Assembly: GCA_030066475.1 (NCBI GenBank)
Contig: JASJBO010000148.1
Location: 1 to 13,820 of the forward strand
DNA length: 13,820 nucleotides
DNA from: Myxococcota bacterium
GTDB taxonomy: Bacteria; Myxococcota_A; UBA9160; PR03
Direction: 5' to 3'
In this document: positions 6,218 to 13,759 of the stretch, piece by piece
Layout of the letters: the number at the start of each line of letters is the position of its first letter
Numbering within the stretch: the stretch's first letter is position 1
The notes under the pieces: model-generated
Databases searched by the model: none
Told to the model about the DNA's origin: nothing
The model's input: the letters and a program-made list of their open reading frames with translations, nothing else
Position numbers and translations under genes: made by a program

Positions 6218-8627
6218 CGTGGCCCTCCTGCTGTGTGACCTCAGGTGCCGCCGGGGCGAGACCCAGGATGCGCTCGAGCAGGGGTCGCGCACGCTCGAAG
6301 GCCCGATCGGCGCGCGAGTCCGACTCGACGACGACGAGCCCACGCGCGTCGGCCCGCGCGCCCAGCAGCTGGTCGAGCAGCCGGCTGCGCAGGGTCGCAT
6401 CTAGGTTCGAGAAGGCCCGACGCAACATCGGCAGCAGCTCGACGAACGGCTCCTCGCCCTGGCCGACGATCCAGGCGTCGACGCAGCCGAGGAGCGCCGC
6501 GTCGTGGAGCAGTACGTCGCCGCTCTGGCCCAGGAAGCCCTCCAGCCAGGCGCCGGCCTCCGCCGGCGGGATCGAAGGCGAGAGGGCGCGAGACAGAGCG
6601 GCGGCGGTGGTCTCGGCGTCCTCCAGACCCTTGTCGTAGCGCAGGCGCTGCGCGAGCCCGCAGACACCCGGGGCGCACCGGGCATCGCTGCAGACGGCAT
6701 GGAGCGCGCCGTGCCACTGCCCGGCGAGGTACTCGCTCTCCAGCTGATCGACGCTGCGGTCGAAGCCCGCGATCGCGGCGCGCATGGACTCGGCCTGCTC
6801 CGCGTCCAGACCGCGGCAGACGTAGACGAGCCCGGCGGCCACCTCGATCACGATGCCTTCGACCAGCTTGCGCAGCGCGTCGATCGGAAGCTCGCGCGCG
6901 GTTCCATAGCGCAGGATGTCGGTCAGCGGGGACACGGCCGGCATCAGCCCGGGCAGATCGCCCGAAGACACGGCCACCGCCTGCAGCGCGCGGATGCCGG
7001 CCTCGGCCGCGTCCGGCAGATTGGCGAGCAGACAGCCGCGAACCACCTCGGCGAGCCTGGCGGCGTCTCGCTCTTCCTCGGCGATGCTCGCGGCGCGCTG
7101 GGTGGCCGCGTGCTGGATCGTGTGGCCCCAGATCAACGCCTCCGCCAGCTTGACCGAGAGCTCGGGCTCCCACAGCAGCCGCCAGACCTCGCGAAAGGTG
7201 CCGCGCCCCGCGGAAGCATCGACGAGCGTGCCCCAGGCGACGTCGATGAGATTCAGCCGATGCAGCAGCTCGGACTTCGCCATGCCGGCGCTGGTGCGAA
7301 GGTCGACGGCGATCTCCTTCTCGACCGCTTCCGGCTTGAGGCGTAGCCTCTTCTGCCAGCGGGCGAGGTCCGCCTGCAGCGGCGGCTGCGGCACGAGCGC
7401 GTCGACGTGGCCGACGCGCTCGCCGATCATCAGCTCGTCTTCGATGACACGTAGGAAGGCCGGCTCGCCGTGACAGAGCGTGGCCAGGCTCGCGTCGCGC
7501 ATCTCGCTCTGACCGGGCACGGGCCGGCCGCGTAGCGCGGCGAGGGTCGTCGCCAGCCGCGTCGCGTCGATCACGGAGGCGGTCGCCGCCGTGTGTCCCG
7601 CGCTGCGCAGATGCTGCGCCACCCGGGTCTGCCACCGCGCGACACCGTCGATGGCCGGGCGGCCGTCCTCGAACTGCTGCCACAGGTGTCGATACCAGCC
7701 CGGCGCGACGACCCCCGCGCCGTAGCCGCTGCGCAAGGCGAGCCTTCGATCGGTCCAGGGCACCCAGCAGCTCTCGGTCTTCGCCTTCTTGAAGCCCTTC
7801 AGGGTGGCGCGGTCCTGCGCGAGGGGGACCGTCGCGGTCAGCGCCGGCGCATGCCAGGCACCGCAGACCACGGCGATCGCCCCTTCGGACGCCTTCAGCG
7901 CCGCGCGGATCTGCTGGCGCATGAAGGCCTCGCGCCGCTCGTCGTCGCGGTCGCCAGCAGCGGGCGGCGAAGCGCCGTCGGCCTCACCCGTCGCCCCCGC
8001 CCCGCTCGGCTCCCTCTCGGCGGCCTCGCGCAGTGCGGCCATGGCGTCGTGGATCGCGATGAAGACGTCGGGCGAGTGCACGTGCTGCTCGACCAGCGTG
8101 CTCCACCAGCTCTCGCCATCGGAGTGGCCCGCGATGCGCGCCAGATGCGTGAGGGGATCGCGCCGGATCTCCTCGGCGGGATCGACATCGAGCTCGGCGT
8201 CGACCACATCGGCGTCTTCCGACAGATCGCCGGCCTTTTCCGGCGTATCGCCCGCGCCCTCCGGCGCCCCGCCGGCCTCGTCCGGCACCTCGGCAACGTC
8301 CTCAGCTGGCGGCACCACCTCCGTCGGCAAATCGATGAAGCGGGCGGGCACGCCCTGACCGATCGCCCAGCGCATCGCGCACCACTCGGGGGAGTACTCG
8401 GCGAAGGGGTGGAAGCGCGCGAGTTCGACATCGCCGGTCGCCCAGGTCAGGATCGCCAGCGGCGGGCGCATCCCGGGCACCACCGCGAGCGGAATCAACG
8501 CATCGGCCTCCGGCGGTCCCTCGATCAGCACACAGCTCGGCCCCAACGCCTCGAGGGCGCTGAGCACGCTGGCCGCCGATCCGGGCCCATGATGCCGGAT
8601 GCCGAGGACGTGTACCCGCTCGTCCAT
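6210..8627 (-). CDS. DUF5682 family protein (YehM-like)
   Basis: An 805-residue protein. The start is typical of DUF5682: VHVLGIRHHGPGSAASVL (residues 6-23), IEGPPEAD (35-42), YSPEWCAMRWA (78-88), PARFIDLP (94-101) and GAWHAPAL (256-263). The order G..HH, E, R/D and later GxxH resembles the TraB/TIKI/ChaN-like fold, so an enzymatic N-terminal part is plausible; this is my inference. Residues about 105-150 and 203-230 are low-complexity acidic/Gly-Ala inserts. The C-terminal 450 residues are helical without a motif I recognise. GAGGTGGA at 8637-8644 is a suitable ribosome site for the ATG at 8627. It lies 73 bp after the ATPase gene and overlaps the VWA gene. The role is unknown. Confidence 0.83.
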   Translation of the reverse strand: MDERVHVLGIRHHGPGSAASVLSALEALGPSCVLIEGPPEADALIPLAVVPGMRPPLAILTWATGDVELARFHPFAEYSPEWCAMRWAIGQGVPARFIDLPTEVVPPAEDVAEVPDEAGGAPEGAGDTPEKAGDLSEDADVVDAELDVDPAEEIRRDPLTHLARIAGHSDGESWWSTLVEQHVHSPDVFIAIHDAMAALREAAEREPSGAGATGEADGASPPAAGDRDDERREAFMRQQIRAALKASEGAIAVVCGAWHAPALTATVPLAQDRATLKGFKKAKTESCWVPWTDRRLALRSGYGAGVVAPGWYRHLWQQFEDGRPAIDGVARWQTRVAQHLRSAGHTAATASVIDATRLATTLAALRGRPVPGQSEMRDASLATLCHGEPAFLRVIEDELMIGERVGHVDALVPQPPLQADLARWQKRLRLKPEAVEKEIAVDLRTSAGMAKSELLHRLNLIDVAWGTLVDASAGRGTFREVWRLLWEPELSVKLAEALIWGHTIQHAATQRAASIAEEERDAARLAEVVRGCLLANLPDAAEAGIRALQAVAVSSGDLPGLMPAVSPLTDILRYGTARELPIDALRKLVEGIVIEVAAGLVYVCRGLDAEQAESMRAAIAGFDRSVDQLESEYLAGQWHGALHAVCSDARCAPGVCGLAQRLRYDKGLEDAETTAAALSRALSPSIPPAEAGAWLEGFLGQSGDVLLHDAALLGCVDAWIVGQGEEPFVELLPMLRRAFSNLDATLRSRLLDQLLGARADARGLVVVESDSRADRAFERARPLLERILGLAPAAPEVTQQEGHDG

Positions 8628-8700
8628 CGCTATGCGTCCACCTCGTCGCCACTCGCTCGCGTTGCTCGCATCGAACGCTGGCTCCAGACGGCTGGCCTAG

Positions 8701-9780
8701 CTAGAGCACCTCGCGGATCGCGTGGTAGAGGTCGATCCACCCCTTGCGTCGACGGACCACGTTCTCGAGATACTCCTGCAGCACGACGCCGTCGGCGGCG
8801 GGATCCTTCACCACGGCACCGACGACCTGCGCCGCCAGGCTCTCGGCGTCGAGCACGCCGCCCCGCAGATAGCCGGCCTCGGCCCAGGCGCCGATCGTGA
8901 CGCCGATCGCCTCCGCGGTGGACAGCGAGCCCGAGGGCGACTTGAGCTTGAGCTTGCCGTCGCGGCTCAGCCCCTCGCGCAGCTCGCGGAAGATCGTGAC
9001 GACCCGCTCGATCTCCCCCTCGATCGGCTGGACCTCCGGCAGCTCGAGGCCGCCGCCGATCGCGGCCACCCGCATCTGCACGATCTCGGTCTCCTCCTCC
9101 AGGGTCGCAGGCAGGGGCAGCGTCACCACGTTGAAACGGCGCTTCAACGCGGCGGACAGCTCGTTCACGCCCTTGTCGCGGTTGTTGGCCGTAGCGATCA
9201 CGTTGAATCCCCGCTTGGCCACCACCTGCTCGTCGAGCTCGGGGATCGGCAGCGTCTTCTCGGAGAGCACCGTGATCAGCGTGTCCTGCACGTCGGAGCT
9301 CATCCGCGTGAGCTCCTCGAGTCGCACCAGGGCGCCCTGCTCCATCCCGGTCATCAACGGCGTCGGCACGATCGCCTCGCGCGAAGGCCCCTTGGCCAGC
9401 AGCTGCGCGTAGTTCCAGCCGTAGCGGATCTGGTTCTCGTCGGTGCCGGCCGTGCACTGGATCATGCGCCGGGAGTTTCCGGAGATGGCTGCGGCCATGT
9501 GCTCCGAGACCCAGCTCTTGGCGGTGCCCGGCACGCCGACGAGCAGCAACGCACGGTCGGTCGCCAGTGTCGCTACCGCGGCCTCGATGAGCCGCTGGTT
9601 GCCGACGTACTTCGGGGTGATCTCGGTGTTGCCCACGCGACCTCCCATCAGGTAGGTCACGACCGACTGGGGCGAGAGCCTCCACTGCTCGGGCCGCGCG
9701 CCGTGGTCGGCGTCGGCCAGGGCCTGGAGCTCGTCCGCATAACGATCCTCGGCACTCTGGGTCAGGGTCTCGGTGGACAT
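8701..9780 (-). CDS. MoxR-type AAA+ ATPase (YehL-like)
   Basis: A 359-residue AAA+ protein. Walker A is GVPGTAKS (82-89). The Walker B segment is ALVRLEELTR (150-159), with Glu155-Glu156 where most AAA+ have Asp-Glu. Sensor 1 lies in NVIATANNRDKG (193-204). An arginine-finger region follows in ALKRRFNVV (211-219). The C-terminal lid runs from about 250 to 359. MoxR proteins form hexameric rings that remodel or activate partners, usually with a VWA protein, which is encoded two genes downstream. E. coli YehL is the nearest named relative I recall. The ATG at 9780 has AGGAG (9785-9789) at ideal spacing. The 37-bp gap from the DUF5691 gene supports one transcript. Confidence 0.92.
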   Translation of the reverse strand: MSTETLTQSAEDRYADELQALADADHGARPEQWRLSPQSVVTYLMGGRVGNTEITPKYVGNQRLIEAAVATLATDRALLLVGVPGTAKSWVSEHMAAAISGNSRRMIQCTAGTDENQIRYGWNYAQLLAKGPSREAIVPTPLMTGMEQGALVRLEELTRMSSDVQDTLITVLSEKTLPIPELDEQVVAKRGFNVIATANNRDKGVNELSAALKRRFNVVTLPLPATLEEETEIVQMRVAAIGGGLELPEVQPIEGEIERVVTIFRELREGLSRDGKLKLKSPSGSLSTAEAIGVTIGAWAEAGYLRGGVLDAESLAAQVVGAVVKDPAADGVVLQEYLENVVRRRKGWIDLYHAIREVL

Positions 9781-9817
9781 GGTTCTCCTCTCGACCGGCC
9801 AGCGGTCCCGGTCCTCT

Positions 9818-11266
9818 TCATGCGGGCTGCTCGCCCTCGGCGAGGCTGGTCAGCAGCAGGGCCAGGTCTCGCGCCTCCGCCATCACGGCCAGCGGAAGCG
9901 TCTCGAGTAGCTCGACGGCCCGGGCGAGTCGCGCGCGCGGGAGCGCCGCGACACAGTTCGGCAGCAGGGCCTCTTCGACGGGCTGCTTCTCGTCGCCGAT
10001 CTTCTCGAGGCCTCGATGCACCTCCTTCGACGCCAGCATCGCGTCGGCACGCGCCTGCGAGATCGGGATGCGGAAGAGACGGTAGAAGTGACCGAGATTC
10101 GAGAGGGCGACGCGGAGATCGCTTGCGCGCTCCGGCAGCAACGCGGTGTCCGCCAGAATCTCTCGCGCGCGCGCATCCATCGGCTCCGCGCGATCGAAGC
10201 CCCGCGCGAGGAGCGTGGCCATCTCGTCCTCGGGCACGGTCGCGCCGAGCTTCCCCGCCAGCTCGGCCCGGTGTTCGGTGACCGCGGCGTAGTAGAGCGC
10301 GGCGCGGAGGCTCGGATCGCGAACCGCGTCGGCGAGCTGGACTTCGGCCACGTCGAAGGAGGCGGCCAGCGCCGCGGGATCGACGCCGGAGAAGGACTGG
10401 AAGATCCAGTCCCAGCGCTCGCGCGCCTTCAGGTGCTTTGGCGTGACGAGATCCAGCTGCTTCTTGCGCCGCGTGAGCCTCTTGCCGCTCGCGCGCAGCC
10501 GCGAGCGGGCCTCCGCGAGCGCTTCGTCGTAGAAGCGCGTACCCGGGATCCGGATCAACAGCTGCGTCGCCGCCTGGACCACCGACTTCGCCCGATCCGC
10601 GGCGAAGGGCTCGAGGAAGGCGACGTCTTCGGAGCCGAGACCGACCGACATCGCCTGCAGCCACTTGCAGCGAACGGTCGCGGTCTGGCTGCCGATCTCG
10701 GCCTCGCAGAGCGCCCGCGCGGCCCCGGGATCACGCTCGCGAAGCCGCCGCAGGTGACCTGCGCGCTGGACCGGCGTCAAGTCCTCCCACCGGTCCTCGT
10801 CGCCCGGCGTCGACTTGCCCGCCCCGCGCGCCGCAGAGCCGCTCTGCGAGGCCAGCCAGAGGGCGGCCTCCGCATCGAGCCGCTCCGAATCAAAGCGCAT
10901 CAAGCGCGTCAGGCGCGGAAGGTCGAAGGGGTGCAGGCTCCAGCCGTGCTGGTGCGTCTCGTCGAGCACGCGAAGGGCCACGACCTCGCGTACGTCCCGA
11001 CCATCCCCGAGCAGCGCGCGCAGCCGAGCGCGCTGCACCGGCCCGAGCAGACGCCTCTCGCTCCAGTCGACGGGCGCCGACTCGATCAGATCCGGTCGGG
11101 CCGCGCGGTCGAAGCGACTGCGCAGTCCCAGCGCCGCCGCGAAGCCGAGCGCCGAGCGCGACGCATCCCCTCGCTCGAAGCCCTCGGGCAAGGCCAGCTC
11201 CTGGCGACCCTGCCCGAGGATCAGCGTCCGGCGCGCCGCCTCCCGATCCCAGCTCGCCGCGCTCAC
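9818..11266 (-). CDS. DUF5691 domain protein
   Basis: A 482-residue protein starting with GTG at 11266, overlapping the SWIM gene stop as GTGA. The frame stays open far upstream, but those codons overlap the SWIM gene and look like an out-of-frame reading (Arg/Ala-rich). True protein features begin at VSAASWDREAARRTL. Landmarks are WSERRLLGP and PVQRARLRALL near residues 65-80, LHPFDLPRLTRLMRF near 115, FLEPFAADRAKSVVQAATQLL near 225 (a HEAT-like helical repeat) and RWDWIFQSFSGVDP near 290. The protein is helical and soluble with no catalytic motif seen. DUF5691 genes usually sit directly beside SWIM-protein genes of this kind; a scaffold or adaptor role is a guess. Confidence 0.75.
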   Translation of the reverse strand: MSAASWDREAARRTLILGQGRQELALPEGFERGDASRSALGFAAALGLRSRFDRAARPDLIESAPVDWSERRLLGPVQRARLRALLGDGRDVREVVALRVLDETHQHGWSLHPFDLPRLTRLMRFDSERLDAEAALWLASQSGSAARGAGKSTPGDEDRWEDLTPVQRAGHLRRLRERDPGAARALCEAEIGSQTATVRCKWLQAMSVGLGSEDVAFLEPFAADRAKSVVQAATQLLIRIPGTRFYDEALAEARSRLRASGKRLTRRKKQLDLVTPKHLKARERWDWIFQSFSGVDPAALAASFDVAEVQLADAVRDPSLRAALYYAAVTEHRAELAGKLGATVPEDEMATLLARGFDRAEPMDARAREILADTALLPERASDLRVALSNLGHFYRLFRIPISQARADAMLASKEVHRGLEKIGDEKQPVEEALLPNCVAALPRARLARAVELLETLPLAVMAEARDLALLLTSLAEGEQPA

Positions 11267-12720
11267 GGGCCCGCGCCTCCGGACGCTTCCATCCACCACG
11301 GGCCGATCGGCGTCTGTGCCGCCAGCGGCCACAGGCGACGGCCGTCGAAGAGACCGAAGAGCTGGACCTCGCCGACACGCAGGAGCGTCGACGCCTCGAC
11401 CTCGGCTTCCTCGTGCAGGGGCAGCGCGAGCGCATCGGCATCGTCCGCCCAGAGGGCCCCGGCCCGGTCGCGTTGCACGCGCAACGGGCCTGCTGCGAGC
11501 GGCCACGCCGGCAGCCACGGGTTCGCAGCCAGCGCTGCGTCGTAGCCCGCGAGCGCTTCCGTGAGGGGCGGAAGGGTCGCGGGCAACGGAGCCGGCGTGC
11601 CGCTCCCGCTCTGCTCGCCGACCAGCGCGATGAGCGGAGTCGCCGACGGCTGGAAGACGAGCTCCGCCTGGATCGCGTGGCCGGGGGGCGCCAGCGGCAG
11701 CCAGCCGCCCGCGCCCGCCGGTGGCACGAAGTCCAGCAGCAACGCGAAGCGTGGCGCGACGTCCGGTGCCCGCGCGACCAGCCAGGTCTCGCAGCGGACC
11801 AGCTTCTGGGGAAGGGCTCGCGTTCGGGCCGCCAGCACGATCCACTCTCCCGGCAGCCGCAACGCCTGCGCGTCCTGGAGCAGCTCGGCCCGCGTCGTGG
11901 ACCAGCCGACGATTCGACGTACGTCGCTGCGCAGCGCCTCTGGTAGCGCGTCCTGTCGACGATAGGCCTCGGCGAGCAGGTGCAGCCCGCCCAGCTGTTC
12001 CAGGAGCAGGTCGTGGCGCTCCGGCTCGGGGGTCGAGAAGTAGAGGCCCGGCAGTCCTTCGAGCCAGGTCGCCAGACCCGTGGCCTTGGCGTCGGCCAGC
12101 CGTTGGCTGGCGATCTGGCACTGCTCGGCCGCCGCGCCTCCGAACGCAGCGAGCCCCCGGTCGAGCTGGTCCGCGATCCAGCGATCGAGCTCGTCGAGAC
12201 CGCGGGCGATCGACTGCTCGCGCCGCGCCTTGTTGCGCGCACGCTGAGCGGCCGCCAAGGCAGGATCCTTGGGCGCCTTCGGCGCCTCGCTCCGGGCGGT
12301 GGCCGCGACGCTGGGCGTCGGCCCGGCCTCCTTCTTGGCAGCGCCGGGATCGCCCTCGCCCCCGCTCGCGCCGCCCGGGCCTCTACGCCGGCGCGACTGC
12401 CAATCGTCCACCCACTCGGGCAGCGCCGCCTCGCTGAAGTGCCCGGGCTCCTCGGCCCGCCACCACATCAGCGCCAGGCTGTGCTTGCACGGAAACTTTC
12501 GGCTGGGACACGAGCACTTGGCGCCGAGATCCTGGAGCTCGACGGCCATCCGGTAGGGAGAAGAGCCCGACCCCTGGCATTCACCCCAGATCAGGGCCCC
12601 ATCGGCGCTCACGTGCAGCGCCGGCCACTTGTCCTTGCGCAACAGCTTGCGGGCGGCCGTGAGCGACGCCTGGTCCGGCGCCGCCGCTTCGACGCGGGCG
12701 AGCTTCAGGGGCTCGGACAT
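11263..12720 (-). CDS. SWIM zinc-finger protein (YehQ-like)
   Basis: A 485-residue protein. The SWIM zinc-binding motif is C69-S-C71-P-S-R-K-F-P-C78-K-H80, matching CxCx(n)CxH, preceded by the usual strand-rich lead (GECQGSGSSPYRMAVELQD). Residues about 108-165 are a low-complexity Gly/Ala/Lys/Pro linker; the rest is helical followed by a Pro/Trp-rich region (PWLPAWPLAAGPL, IGPWWMEASG). SWIM domains bind DNA or proteins. ATG at 12720 is chosen; a GTG at 12732 just after GGGGAGG is an alternative adding four residues. It is the first gene of the five-gene operon, which makes it a candidate sensor or regulator. E. coli YehQ is, from memory, the related protein. Confidence 0.85.
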   Translation of the reverse strand: MSEPLKLARVEAAAPDQASLTAARKLLRKDKWPALHVSADGALIWGECQGSGSSPYRMAVELQDLGAKCSCPSRKFPCKHSLALMWWRAEEPGHFSEAALPEWVDDWQSRRRRGPGGASGGEGDPGAAKKEAGPTPSVAATARSEAPKAPKDPALAAAQRARNKARREQSIARGLDELDRWIADQLDRGLAAFGGAAAEQCQIASQRLADAKATGLATWLEGLPGLYFSTPEPERHDLLLEQLGGLHLLAEAYRRQDALPEALRSDVRRIVGWSTTRAELLQDAQALRLPGEWIVLAARTRALPQKLVRCETWLVARAPDVAPRFALLLDFVPPAGAGGWLPLAPPGHAIQAELVFQPSATPLIALVGEQSGSGTPAPLPATLPPLTEALAGYDAALAANPWLPAWPLAAGPLRVQRDRAGALWADDADALALPLHEEAEVEASTLLRVGEVQLFGLFDGRRLWPLAAQTPIGPWWMEASGGAGP

Positions 12721-12904
12721 CGCTGCCGGCACTCCCTCCCCGGCGGATCAGCATCGAGAGGCAACACCACCTCGGCGGTCTGGGCCAGAGCCTTGAACGG
12801 GATGGCGGAATGGAGGGCGTGCGGGAAACGGGGGAGATCCAGGGGGGCCCCCTCCGAAGGCCAGAACTGCAAAGACCCGAGCTTCGAACGCTGACGGCCC
12901 GGAA
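12721..12904 (-). promoter_or_regulatory. Operon leader region between toxin gene and SWIM gene
   Basis: About 180 bp separate the PIN toxin stop from the SWIM start and must hold any dedicated promoter of the operon unless it is read from the toxin promoter. I find no good -35/-10 pair. GGGGAGG lies close to the GTG at 12732. A GC-only palindrome, GGGGGCCCCC, lies at 12843-12852. A minus-strand reading here has a protein-like look (DLPRFPHALHSAIPF) but no family I recognise, so it may be a gene scrap. Confidence 0.3.
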
Positions 12905-13339
12905 CTATGGGCTCCGAGGATCCTCCCAGCGCAGCCCATGCCGCACGAAGGCCTCGAAGTCCCGGTCGAAGGAGGCCAGCGTGGTGCCTCGCGAAATCGC
13001 CAGCGCCGCGAGGTAGGCATCGTCGATCGCGTTGCGGAGGGAACGTCGCGACGCGAGAGCGAGTTCCAGGAAGAGCCCCCAACGCAGGTCGGCGTCCCCG
13101 ATCACTTCGACCCCGGCCTCGATCCACTCTTCCACCCATCCCATCGCCTCTTCATCGTTCATGTGCCCGGGGAATGCGGGGTTCGTTCCGAGCCGAAGGA
13201 ACTGAGTGATCGTCGGCCAGGCGAGGCCAAACGGCTCGCTCGCGTTGATCGCGTCCTCGAGCCAGTGGGCGGCGAGCTCGTGCAAGTCGGAGGTCGGGTC
13301 GATCGCGTAGAAGAGGATCTGCACGTCCGCGATCTTCAA
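12905..13339 (-). CDS. vapC: PIN-domain toxin VapC (Mtu_PIN type)
   Basis: A 144-residue protein of the TIGR00028-like VapC subgroup. D5 (IADVQILFYAID) starts the PIN fold. WPTITQFLRLGTNP (41-54) is the second motif, with Gln46 where other PIN proteins have Glu. NAIDDAYLAALAISRG holds D106/D107, and SFDRDFEAF holds D125/D127. FLR followed by TNP is usual in this subgroup, and a neutral residue at the Glu position is common there, so activity is still likely. The start is TTG (13337-13339), overlapping the antitoxin stop as TTGA; the position of D5 supports this start. Ribonuclease activity is known for the family, not shown here. Confidence 0.85.
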   Translation of the reverse strand: MKIADVQILFYAIDPTSDLHELAAHWLEDAINASEPFGLAWPTITQFLRLGTNPAFPGHMNDEEAMGWVEEWIEAGVEVIGDADLRWGLFLELALASRRSLRNAIDDAYLAALAISRGTTLASFDRDFEAFVRHGLRWEDPRSP

Positions 13340-13608
13340 CGGCGCGCCTTCCGCTTGCGAAGCACCTCTTCATCGGACATCTCCGCGGCCAGGTGTTTCG
13401 CCCGGGCGATGTCGAACCCGAATCCCACCTGGCGCGGCTTGAGCCGGTAGCGGCGGCGGCGCGCGGGAGGCTGCTCCTCATCCGGCGCGCGCTGGAGAAG
13501 CCGGTTCAGCGCCTCGTTGAGCGAGATCCCGTCGCGCGCCGCGAGGCGTTCGACCTTGCGGCGCGTCGCGGGATCGAGGCGCACGGTCATGCGCGCGTCA
13601 TCGGCCAT
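13336..13608 (-). CDS. vapB: Ribbon-helix-helix antitoxin VapB-like
   Basis: A 90-residue protein. MTVRLDPATRRKVERLAARDGISLNEALNRLL (residues 7-38; the beta strand is TVRLDP) is a clear ribbon-helix-helix domain. The tail is proline/arginine-rich (PPARRRRYRLKP) and then amphipathic (AEMSDEEVLRKRKARR), the toxin-binding part. ATG at 13608 is used; an internal ATG at 13590 would remove six residues. Neither has a strong Shine-Dalgarno. The perfect palindrome 18 bp upstream is the likely site where the complex represses its own operon. Its stop overlaps the toxin start. Confidence 0.83.
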   Translation of the reverse strand: MADDARMTVRLDPATRRKVERLAARDGISLNEALNRLLQRAPDEEQPPARRRRYRLKPRQVGFGFDIARAKHLAAEMSDEEVLRKRKARR

Positions 13609-13625
13609 GAGACGCTGGATAGCAC

Positions 13626-13646
13626 TGTGACAGCATAGCTGTCACA
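13626..13646 (-). promoter_or_regulatory. Palindromic operator of the second toxin-antitoxin pair
   Basis: Arms TGTGACAGC and GCTGTCACA are perfect 9-bp inverted repeats around ATA, ending 17 bp before the antitoxin start codon. Local AT content is high for this window. RHH antitoxins bind such two-fold symmetric sites, so autorepression is the natural reading. On the minus strand GTGACA and a later TGCTAT, about 15 bp apart, could be promoter boxes overlapping the operator. Confidence 0.65.
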
Positions 13647-13650
13647 TGCT

Positions 13651-13672
13651 GTGCTCACGTTGTGCTCAAGGG
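13651..13672 (+). repeat. GTGCTCA repeat pair near tRNA-Asp
   Basis: GTGCTCACG at 13651 and GTGCTCAAGG at 13662, 11 bp apart, followed by GGCCC. This is the third occurrence of the same phased pair; the copy at 2111 also has GGCC after it. It lies about 90 bp from the tRNA 3' end, where an integrase arm site would be expected. Confidence 0.55.
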
Positions 13673-13732
13673 CCCGAGAAGCCGTGGGAAACCGGGCACT
13701 TACGACGGGGCGCGCGGGTTCCCCAGAAAGCC

Positions 13733-13750
13733 GAAATCATGAACGATTTC
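13733..13750 (-). repeat. Short hairpin just downstream of tRNA-Asp
   Basis: GAAATC (13733-13738) and GATTTC (13745-13750) form a 6-bp stem with a 6-base loop, 9 bp past the tRNA 3' end. No T-run follows on the minus strand, so it is at best a processing or weak termination signal. Confidence 0.3.
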
Positions 13751-13759
13751 AGGGACTTG

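Noticed and set aside
5027..9780. AAA+ and VWA pair as Mg- or Co-chelatase subunits (BchI/BchD, CobS/CobT)
   Set aside because: No large catalytic chelatase subunit (BchH or CobN) is present, and the neighbours DUF5682, DUF5691 and SWIM fit the yeh-type gene set better.
7593..11545. Several 400-500 codon open frames on the plus strand opposite the operon
   Set aside because: They are rich in Arg, Ala and Gly with no domain, and lie antisense to genes with clear Walker, MIDAS or SWIM motifs. GC-rich coding DNA commonly leaves the opposite strand open.
11267..12121. N-terminal extension of the DUF5691 frame into the SWIM gene
   Set aside because: The extra 285 codons overlap the SWIM gene in another frame and are composition-driven. 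The GTG at 11266 gives the usual GTGA coupling and a sensible protein start.
12841..12853. Perfect GGGGGCCCCC palindrome
   Set aside because: Ten G/C bases in GC-rich DNA can arise by chance, and there is no second copy or nearby structure to give it a role.
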